Positions 55,199-64,000 of a DNA stretch of 64,000 nucleotides are shown in pieces. The first letter of the stretch is position 1. The number at the start of each line of letters is the position of its first letter. The stretch is from the NCBI GenBank assembly GCA_007922225.1, contig ML679959.1, forward strand, positions 23,720,118 to 23,784,117, in the 5' to 3' direction. Made by a program: the position numbers and the translations under genes. This DNA is from Emydura subglobosa. Its lineage: Eukaryota; Chordata; Testudines; Chelidae. The notes beneath the pieces were generated by a model. The model did no database searches. It saw only the letters and a list, made by a program, of their open reading frames with translations, and was not told the DNA's origin.

Positions 55199-58088
55199 CT
55201 TTAATGTAGTAATGGGGATCTAAATGGTGTGACATAATAAGCACTATTCAGAAGGAAGTCTTGGAGGTTTTTAATATTTATACAGTTACAAGCTATTTCA
55301 CTGTATTAATGGAGTTTCTTGGGGACCTCATGATCTCCCAGTGAGAGTGAGGAAAGTTCTAAGGGCCTCTCTATAATGAGTTCAATTTCCTGAATTGAAA
55401 CATGTACAACCAACTGCTTCATAAGGCACCATCAGCACCAAGCCATAAACTGCTCGCGGCTTCTTAGGAATAATGGGAGCACTGTAGCAAGCTTGAGGCT
55501 ACGATAGTGCCAAACAGGAACTGCAGAATGATGCTCTGAGCCCCAACTTTCACTCCGCTTCAAGCAGTTGATGCTTTGCTGTCTTATTCTCTCGGTTGCT
55601 CAATCCTGGGCCTGATCTGTTTTGTGTGTGCGTGCGTGCGTGTGCGCGCGCGTGCGCGCTTTTTTTTTCCCCCTAGTAACCAGAAGTAGATGAGGGTCTC
55701 AGAGAGTTTCTCTGACTGAGCAATGGAAACCCAATCTCCTGCAGATCTCTGTGCCTGTATTCTACCCAGTTCAGGTCTGGTTTAGAATGTCTGCTGTCCT
55801 GGACTGGTGGCATCCAGCCAACTGATCAAGTTCAGAAGCAAACATAGCTATGTAATTAAATGAACGGTCTATATTTGAATTCTATCATAGAAAATAAAGT
55901 AACTCCAGAGGACATGGCATCTATGCTAATAGCACAGACTCCTATACTGCTGCCTCTCCACATGAGATCTCGGGTGGTTTGGTGCCATGCACTAAAATGC
56001 TGCTGTCTGGAGGAGTGTAGGATCATTCCCCTCAAAGGATAACTAACTATAAAGACACATAAGATTTCTCCCAACCCTCCCCTGGCTTATTTCTTTGATT
56101 TGCTAATCCAGAGTGAGGTGGGGTAAGGGGGCCCAGACGTGGAGCAACACTGGTTCAGGTACTGGATCACAGCAGGTGACAGCAAGCTAGGTGGGAGCGA
56201 GGTTTAATATGTACAAGGATTTGAGACGAAGTTAATATAATACTATGTATACTGGTTAGCACCAGGAGCTGTATTATAGCAATATCTAGCATGGTTGTAG
56301 ATACGACCAGCTTAAAGATCCTTCTTGAAACAAAATCCGGTTATTCCATGCTTTGTTTTTTCTTCTGGTGTCTGAAAGCTTTTTAATTTTAGCTCCTGCA
56401 CAAATAAATGACTTTCTAATCTGACTCTTGAAATGGATTAATAAAACTGGTAAACGTATGTAAACTAATCCCTGAAGCAAAAAAGTTAGTTAGATTTCCC
56501 CGACAGCCAGCTAAACCATCTTTTTACTTGAGTTGCATCCATATTAAATTCTTAAATTCCTCTCTGGGTTGGTGTTTTAAAATGAAAAAAATCTATGGTT
56601 AACTTTTTTTATTTATTTTTTAATGTGAACGCTTGATATTATGGTTTACAGATCTATAGCCCATGGACTGGAATAGAAATTGCTTAGTTTTTGTGGAAAA
56701 AGGCCAGTAAATAATGGGCCTAACAAATCTAGTAGGAGATTAAAATCACGTTTAGATCTTCAAGGACATCTTTCTTTATGTTGCTGCAGCCTGTCTTGCT
56801 CAAGTGTTGGTGTGGGGGAATGCTGAATTTTTTTCTATGCTAAGGAACTTCATAACCGCTATAAAGCTTGCAAGTGCAGATTTGCACAACTTGCAGGTTT
56901 CTCTGCCGCCACAGTCTAAGTAGATGGACTGGTATATTAACATTGCACCTGCTGCCTTGATAGCTTACACTGACTTATTTACTACGGAAATTCAAAATGG
57001 AACTATTGTGTGTGTCTGTAGCTCTCTCTCTAAAGGTGACCCAAGCCATCTTTAAAGTGGGGAAAACTGGACTTCTATTTCTTTATGATGTACAAAGAAA
57101 ACCTGAGGATCTTTCTTTTTTTCTTTAGAAATTCAGATACTGTCTAGTGTGGGAAAACTCCACTCATGGCTTTTACACTAGCAAACTTAAGTGTAATTTC
57201 AACACTAGCGTAGGTGCATGCTGGTAACAAATATCTACATTGTGTGTATATCCATTACAGCTTCCACTGATGGAGTTGTATGGGCTGCAATAAGGTCTAA
57301 TTGACAAAGTAGTGCCAGCCAATGGTCTATCAACACCAACACTCCTTATTGTTGGCATAAGCAAAATTGAATTGGTGTTAGCTACCATGAGAAGCTTACA
57401 AAAAATGTACCTGCCCTACATACCTATAGTGAAAGCAAATTCAGATTCCTAGTATACACAAGATTGTACCAATTTGCTTTGAAAGTTGTATGGCATTGGA
57501 ATAAAAATATGAATGTTTAATTGTTCCACTCTTGTATTGCTAATTTGCAAGAGTTTGCTCTGAGATTCCAGTTGTATTTTATGGTACTACCTAGCAGATG
57601 ATCTCCACTGTAGAAAGGAAGAAATCCAGGAATTTAGCAAAGTTGTAAAAAACATGTCTGGCTTTGACTTTTCAGCTTTTCCTCTTTCTGTTTTCTAGTG
57701 ACAAACTTGACTTCCTATTGCTAGCTTGTCCTGCAATGGTTTCAATCTCTTTACACTTTGTATATTTGAAACAACAACATTTCTAAAAAATTGTGTTGTC
57801 CTCAGCATCCGTATGGCCTACCACATAGCAACTTCCTGAGCAGTGCAGCTACTCAGCTCTTCCTACTCCAAAGTAAATAGAAGGTGAAGGACTAGGCTTG
57901 CAAATGAGCATAGGGTTTAAAAATTAAAACTAGACCTCCCGGGTTTGTTTTGGTATGCAGGAAGTCACCTCAGGGTTTCTCCTCCACTCCGACAACCTAC
58001 TTTGGTCTCGTAAGCAGAAAATGCAAAACTTTTGTGTATATTAAGTCTGTTTACTTAGCTCTTCAATATTTAAAAAAAGCTTTGACTT
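55199..58088. other. non-coding region
   Basis: It has an alternating purine-pyrimidine TG/CG run at 55621-55661 followed by a T run. I recognised no other repeat and no exon. Confidence 0.45.
55621..55661. repeat. (TG/CG)n alternating tract
   Basis: 'tgtgtgtgcgtgcgtgcg' continuing into 'tgtgcgcgcgcgtgcgcgc'. It is strictly alternating and could adopt Z-DNA. Confidence 0.9.
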
Positions 58089-58375
58089 GGGCCTGGTCTA
58101 CACTGGCCACGGATTTCGGCGGCAGTCGATGGGAGATACTCAAGTTACTGTACATAGGTTGCATATCTCCCATTGACTTCCTAACATCTACTTACTGCAA
58201 TGTCTCCGCTGCGCTGACAGGAAATGCCCTCCCATCAGTGCAATGCTACGCTTCTTGCCAGGGTGGATTAACGGAGTTGGCTTCCGGGTTCAATTGAGCG
58301 AGTCTTCACTGCCACTCAATCGAATCTGCAGAATTGATCCTGCCCTGTCAGCACCAGCAGTGTAGACATACCCCG
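58089..58375. mobile_element. Harbinger-type MITE
   Basis: The ends 'gggcctggtctacactgg' and reverse complement 'ggggtatgtctacactg' are inverted repeats. The interior has 'tcggcggcagtcgatgggag' and a pairing 'gcatatctcccattgacttc' segment. Confidence 0.75.
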
Positions 58376-58584
58376 AATGTGGCTGCAGAGAAACCTGCTG
58401 TCAGAGCAAGCAGCTGGACCTCTAAATATGTTGTAATTTCTGTTCTGAGGAGCAGATGCTTGTTTTGGAGCCAGGATGTCAGTTAAAAGGGAAGGAACAA
58501 AAACTTTTTTCTTTTCATTCTAGTAGAGGATAATTTAGGTTTGGCAAGTCTGCCATCTTATCTTCAAATTAACATTGTTGTACA

Positions 58585-58945
58585 CATAGACGTGCACATG
58601 GGGCCACTCTAGTGGAGGGGTATCATAGATACCTTTTGTATCCGTGCTGCGAACCTTTTTTATGGGCGCCTGCGGCGCCATCTTGATCTGCTTAATGCTG
58701 CCGCCGAAAGTGTGAAGGGCATGCGGTTTCTCAGTGGACGGAGCTGCGTGATCTTGCGGCGGATGGGGAGATGCCATGATCTGCTGCTGAAATACCCTGT
58801 CTCGTGTCATTTCTCTGAGGAGACTAATACGTTGCGAGAATGTCGCCGGTGGGTAATTCAAATGTTGCCCGCCAGCGGAGTTGAGTTTGACACCCCTGAT
58901 TACCTGGGTGCACACCCTAATGAAAGGTGCTGCGCATGACCTGTG
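58585..58945. mobile_element. hAT-like element, copy 2 of the CACAGGCRTGCGCA family (361 bp)
   Basis: The ends 'catagacgtgcaca' and 'tgcgcatgacctgtg' are inverted repeats. The perfect 8-bp target duplication gttgtaca lies at 58577-58584 and 58946-58953. It carries a GC-rich segment (58650-58790) missing from copy 1. Confidence 0.9.
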
Positions 58946-58959
58946 GTTGTACACAATGT

Positions 58960-59105
58960 AGTTATAGCTGTGTCAGTCCTAGGACACTAGAGAGACAAGG
59001 TGGGTGAAGTAATATCTTTTATTGGACCAACTTCTGTTTGAGCGAGGATAAGCTTTTGAGTCTCACAGAACTCTACTTCATGTCCCAGACCTGAAGCTCT
59101 GCAAT
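58960..59105 (+). repeat. 'ggaccaacttctgttgg'-family repeat copy
   Basis: 'aggacactagagagacaagg', 'tgggtgaagtaatatctttt' and 'attggaccaacttctgttt' are followed by 'cacagaactctacttcatg' and 'cagacctgaagctctg'. It is the least palindromic copy. Confidence 0.75.
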
Positions 59106-61641
59106 ATCCAAGTTTAAATACAAGCAACTCCCTTTGAATAAACTGTTAGAGAACCTAATGTTGTAGAAATAAAAATCAGAAGTCTTGCCAAAATGGGAAA
59201 GTTTGCTTGTAAACAGTGTTTTGTTTTGTTTAAACTATTACAGATCCCTGTGCTGACATTCTTATTTAATTTTTAGTGGTTTGTTAAATGATGCTAAACT
59301 AAAAATAAGCCTGGTTTAAACTAAAATAAGGCTGTCTACACAACCTCTGTGCTAGTTTAACTTTTTTTTTTTGTTTTTGTTGTTGTTGTTCTTTGGGTGT
59401 GCCTACATAAGAGAGCTGCACCAGTTTAATTAAAAATGATGTATCTAATGTCCCTTTATAATAGGTATTATAAGTCTATATCCACGTTGAATCTCAAAAA
59501 GACTAGTTTTGGGAGTATGAAAGGGGTACCCTTCCTGCTAACAATCTGTCTATGAAATGCTCCTTAATGTTTTCTGTGTCCTTTATTTTAAAAAAGGATG
59601 TTACAGGCCAAATTCTGCTCACAATTAATCCCTGTAAATTTATGGTGTCTGCGTCAGAAAGCCTTGTAATATTCCCAGTGTAACATCACCTGTTGTCAAG
59701 AATGGGTGTCTATAACCGGTGTAGTGAAGCAGTTTAACAGGTGGTAAAATCTGGACAAACTGTACTAAAAACTGGTTAAAACCTGCTCTGAGCTAAAGCC
59801 GGTTTAAACCTGTAAAAATTCAACAATGTTGCAAAAACACTCTTTTTTGTAGCAGCCTTGAGTGCTGAGAAAGATGGAGGGAGAGGTAGGTAAATATCAA
59901 ATTGGTTCTAAAAACTGAAATGTCTGAAGAATTGTGCAAATGTGGCACAGCAATTGGATATGGCAATGCAAATCAACTATCAAAACTATGGTAGATTGTC
60001 GATTTTTCTCGATAACCCAGCCGTGTGCGTGCGTGCGTGCGCATGGTTGGGTTTTTTGTTTGTGTTTTTTGTTTTGTTTTTTTTGTTTTTTGAATGGTAA
60101 GGCACTTAGGGTTAAATGTTGGGCAATAATTTTACTCAATACACATGCAAGGCATGTGATTCATGGCTAAAACAATGTCTTGCAGTGCCTCTCTGGCACA
60201 GACCTGTAATGTATGCCTCCTCTCCCAAAACCCCACCTACTGATAGTCTATAGAGAAGCAAACTTGCAAACCTACAAGGTTGCTGCTTAAAGTGGTTTGG
60301 TCTCCAGGATTTATTGAGGACCAGTGACTCTGATGGGTTTTGAAGACCCTTTTAATTAGAACACTACAGTATTGAAACATTGAAATGGCACTTCGTGCAT
60401 GTGACTTTATACACTCCCAAGCTGGGAGGGAGGGGAGAAGGAAATAGATATTTGTGTCTAGCTAGAGCGTAAAAATATATATGAAAATAAATATTTCATG
60501 TGATTTTTCCACTCAAATGTAAGAGTGTCTGTTCAAAAGCACCTAAGCACCCAATTTTCAAATGTAAGTCACTCAAGTTCACTTAGGGATAGGATATCTA
60601 TCTTGCTTTATTAAGAGATCAGGCATGTTAAATGCCAGTGCTACAGTCAAATAAAGCGACACAGTAGACTTTTTTTAAGCAGGCAAAGAATGTTGCCCTT
60701 TCAGTATGTGAGGCCTTAGTCTGATGGTTTAGGAGGTGGTTGAAAGTTGGTGAGTTTTCTTCACCTGCAGGCCGTGCCAGACAGAGCGAAATAGCTGTGC
60801 CAATGAATGACTATGAAACATCAAAAGCGTTGGAAACAAAGTAGTCCTTGTACTGCATGTGCCCGTGGCCAGTCTGTGCACAGAATTATTTATAGAGCTC
60901 CACGTTATTGGCACTTCACAAAAAAGGTCCGTGGCCTGAGTGATTCTGTGGTCTTATGAGCTACACAATGTTATGTTTGGATACTGCAAAAACTTAGTGA
61001 CAGCAGATCTTGTGTCTTGTTTCCATAATGCTTGTTCAGTGTCTTAGATAAAACAAACGCTTTCTTGAGAGGAGGATTAGGATTTTCTTTAGGCCTCCAT
61101 GGAAAATTTTGAGGGTGGTTTTGTTTCTTAAAGAAAAGATCTTGAAGGAGAGGGTGGAGGCATGATGGAATCACAGTGGAAGAAGACACTGAAGCAAAAA
61201 TGACAGAACAGTGCTAAAGGGTCAGGAAGTGAAGGATATCCATAAATTGGAGTATTGTGGGAATCATAATTTGGCTACGTGGCATGCTTACCATACATGT
61301 AATGGAATGTGTCTCCTTCCTCCCCCCCTCCCCCCAAGCATTCTGAGGGTACTCATTTGTGTCTGCAAATGGGGACTGACACGCTTTTTTCCTGGTAAGT
61401 GCCTGACTTTTTTGTGGCTTGCCAACTTGAGACGCCTTAAAGGAGTGCAATTTTCAGAAAGTGCTGAATGCCCATTCTCTCTGAGGTCCAGTTTGTTACA
61501 AAAGTCAGCTAGGAGTGTGCAAGTAGTCACAAGTCCAAGGTGACATAGCTATGCTGCAGAATCCCCAGTGTAGACACAACTAAGCTAACAGAGAGCTTCT
61601 GTTGGTTTAGCTAATGTTGTTCAGGGAAGTGATGTTACTAT
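59106..61641. other. non-coding region
   Basis: Holds T/GTT runs (59364-59391 and 60053-60090) and a short GTGC run (60024-60042). No gene or clear repeat. Confidence 0.45.
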
Positions 61642-61815
61642 GGGCTGGTTTACATTAGAAAATTAGATTGACCCAGCTATATTACTCAGAGTGATGTAAA
61701 ATCCACACCCCTGAGTGACATGGTTAAATTGTCATAAGTCCCTGTGTAGAAAGAGCTAGGTCAACAGAAAAATTCTTCTGTTGACCTAGCTTCTGCCTCT
61801 TGGGGAGGTAGACTT

Positions 61816-62146
61816 GGACTTGTCTACACTGGTACTTATGCCGGAAAACTTTTGTCAATCATGGGGTGTGAAAAAAATCACTCCCTCGAGTGACATAAGT
61901 TTTGCTGGCATAAGCGCTGTCTACACTAGCACTTATGTCAGCAAGAGAACGCTCTCTGCCGACATAGCTACCACCACTCGTTTAGGTGGTTTTATTATGT
62001 TGGTGGGAGTGCTCTCTCCCATCAACATAACGCAGCTACAGAAAAATTTTGCCAGCATAAGCACATGTCGCGCAGTGGGATGGCTTTTTCACACCCTTGA
62101 GTGATGTAATTTAGATCGACATAAGCAGTGGTGTAGACCTACCCTT
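61816..62146. mobile_element. Harbinger-type MITE
   Basis: 'cttgtctacactggtactta' at the left mirrors 'gtgtagacctacccttact' at the right. Internal mirrored blocks include 'gacataagttttgctggcat' and 'agcacttatgtcagcaagag'. It is largely palindromic. Confidence 0.75.
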
Positions 62147-62589
62147 ACTTCAGTGCTGGGAGAACCCCTTGCCTGTGTGCTGCTTTGGTCCCTGCACAAG
62201 TGATTGCCGATGGGCACGGGAAAGTTTCCTACAATGGGGGAAGAAACAGAGCAGCTCTGCCGATGAACATCGAGCAGTGGCTTGGTGATTATCTCCAGGA
62301 AAGTTTCCTAGAAATCTCTCTGAAGGATTTCCTTGAAATCTCAATGTGCATTAACACACTTTTCCACAGCACTGCCTAGCTGAACAGGGGAATGGGACGC
62401 ACATGCAAACACAGCTACTCTTGTGCATTTCTATTCCTTCAGCCAATGCAACAAAGCAAAGGACAGCTGTACCTCATGTAACCGAGCAGCATCAGCTCAA
62501 AAAAAATCACTTACCCAAGCTCTCCTCTCCTGCACGCCAGAGCTGTAGGGCTGAGACTGACTCGAATCCTCCTGGATAGAGAAGAGGTC

Positions 62590-63040
62590 TTAGCTCCCCA
62601 TGTCAGCAAACAACCTGGTCCGTTGCTCCGCATAGTCATACAATTTGACCTCCTCATTCACGACTTTTTCGTTGGGGTCTGGTGTCCACTGCCTCCAGGC
62701 CGATAGAGGTATCCATAGGTCTCTTGGTAGTGGAGGTGGGATCACCACTGAGGATGGCTTCCAGCTCCTTATAGAAGCAGCAGGTCTCTGGCTCTGCTTC
62801 AAAGCGATGGTTTGACTCCCTAGACTTTTGGTACCCCTGCTGCAGCTCCTTGATTTTTCACACGGCACTGCAGTGTTTCCTGTTCATAGCCCTTCTCTGC
62901 CATGCCGCAAAATATCTGACAATAGGTATCCTAGTTCCTTCGGCTGGAGCAGAGCTGGGACTGCACAGCCTCCTCTCCCCAAAAGCCAATCAGATCCAGA
63001 AGCTCCGGTGTGCTCCAAGCAGGACAGCATTTTGGTGCAT
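62590..63040 (-). pseudogene. decayed Harbinger Myb/SANT-like DNA-binding protein
   Basis: In minus frames one reads E-L-L-D-L-I-G-F-W-G-E-E-A-V-Q and S-S-R-R-N, then C-G-M-A-E-K-G-Y and L-Q-C-R-V-K. After a shift comes C-F-Y-K-E-L-E-A-I-L-S-G. This follows the order of the Myb/SANT-like protein that accompanies Harbinger transposases (L-D-L-I-x-x-W-G-x-E, S-K-R-R-N, C-R-V-K-I-K-E-L, F-Y-D-E-L-x-A-I-L). Stops and frameshifts make it non-coding. Confidence 0.7.
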
Positions 63041-63443
63041 GGAGCCGCCATGCTCAGCTGGGAAGATGAGTTGTGAGCTCTCTACACCAATGAAGCAGGA
63101 AGTGGAATTTCACAAATTTGCTGGACTTTAAAGGGTGAGGGGCGGATGGCTGTAGGGCAGTGGAGTTCAAACTGATGGCCAGAGTGGTCAGGATGGGCAT
63201 TGTGGAACACTTCCTGGAGACCATTTACCGCGACAAAACCGAGCGTGGCGTCTACACTTTAGCTTTGTTGCTAAAAGTTTGGCACAAAAAGCTCTACGCC
63301 TCTCGTCGAAGTGGTTTTATTTTGTAGCAAAATCGAGGGAGTTGGGTTGGCAGAGGAGGGGGGATTTCAGTGTGTACACCAGCTCTGTTTTGGCACAAAA
63401 TGCCAACTTTGGTTTACAAAAGTCTCTAGAGTAGACCAGCCTT

Positions 63444-64000
63444 AAACAACGCTGTTTTTGCTTCTTTAGACGGTGAAGTAACTTTCCATTGAAAAAACGG
63501 TCTTAAACAGCTAGTTTGAGATATGGAAACTCACTAACAATATGTATATAGCTAGTACACAAATACCTTGTAATGCTGACTGCCACACAGGCTATATCTG
63601 CAATCCACAAGGGACTATAAAGACTGTATAGCAAATACAATTGGAATAAAACATGGTCTGTCTAGAAACTTGAACGGGTGAGGAATAAATCCTGCTCTCA
63701 GCTACATCTGTGTTTGCCCTGTTGCCTTTGGCTGGGTGAATTAACAGAATTTGGCCCTGGATGATTTAAGGTGACCCCTGGTTATTCCTGATCTTATGAA
63801 TTTTGAGGGTGATACTATGTTGAGCCATGTCTATGCTTAATATATTGCTATAATGCCATATGTTTATAGTAAAGGAGTCCTACATTTTTATGTGGATTAT
63901 GCTTTGCTCTCAACTTGGTTGTATGTGGGTTGTAGGGTGTGGGTTTGTTTGTTTTTTTTGTTTTTTGGCACAAAGAACTTGGTTAAAGCAGGAATTGGGT
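63444..64000. other. non-coding region
   Basis: Ends with a T/GTTT run (63943-63967). No feature recognised. Confidence 0.5.

Larger units (their letters stand above)
61642..63443 (-). mobile_element. Harbinger element carrying a Myb-like ORF remnant
   Basis: The left end 'gggctggtttacatta' and reverse complement of the right end 'aaggctggtctactcta' are inverted repeats about 1.8 kb apart. Inside lie a younger MITE (61816-62146) and a decayed Myb/SANT-like coding region in minus orientation. The boundary is inferred from ends only, so two neighbouring elements are also possible. Confidence 0.5.

Noticed and set aside
1..64000. CRISPR arrays, bacterial operons, tRNA and rRNA genes
   Set aside because: I saw no regularly spaced direct repeats, no ribosome-binding-site-led gene strings and no intact tRNA cloverleaf. 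The sequence is vertebrate.

Overview
The window is vertebrate nuclear DNA, most likely from a turtle or another non-avian reptile. It has split exons with GT-AG (and one GC-AG) introns, many CR1 LINE fragments of several ages, MIR-type SINE remnants, and a dense load of hAT and PIF/Harbinger DNA transposons. There is no bacterial-type gene organisation. Almost all long open frames are chance frames in introns or repeats. The host coding signal is one partial gene on the minus strand.

Left third (1-23.7 kb): eight consecutive minus-strand exons at 23611-23677, 20350-20465, 18868-18937, 11779-11871, 11121-11213, 6639-6764, 4328-4549 and 1768-1860. They splice into one open frame of 293 codons covering the DH domain and most of the PH domain of a DBL-family Rho guanine-nucleotide exchange factor. 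All phases agree. Family-specific residues fit MCF2L2 best; MCF2L and MCF2 are the alternatives. The C-terminal exons lie beyond base 1, and the N-terminal exons (CRAL-TRIO, spectrin-like part) lie to the right, beyond the window or unrecognised. The 20465/20350 exon uses a GC donor.

Middle (23.7-49 kb): no convincing exon. The main object is a near full-length but broken minus-strand CR1 retrotransposon (about 27.9-32.6 kb), with an SGNH/GDSL-esterase ORF1, an endonuclease and a reverse transcriptase. Around it are CR1 3' ends, LTR-like elements, a palindromic element near 33.6 kb, and several terminal-inverted-repeat elements.

Right part (49-64 kb): a CpG-richer block at 49.2-50.64 kb looks like a vertebrate promoter. 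On the plus strand it has an inverted CCAAT box, a TATA-like box, a CACCC/KLF-type box and a strong splice donor (49394). In mammals B3GNT5 is nested antisense inside MCF2L2, so this may be the B3GNT5 upstream promoter and 5' non-coding exon. The coding exon is not in the window, so this stays an inference. Beyond it is a cluster of hAT elements with recognisable 8-bp target duplications (52.9-55.2 kb and 58.6 kb), and a Harbinger region carrying a decayed Myb/SANT-like ORF (61.6-63.4 kb). A separate Harbinger transposase remnant lies at 13.5-14.5 kb. An N gap of 10 bases is at 51842-51851.
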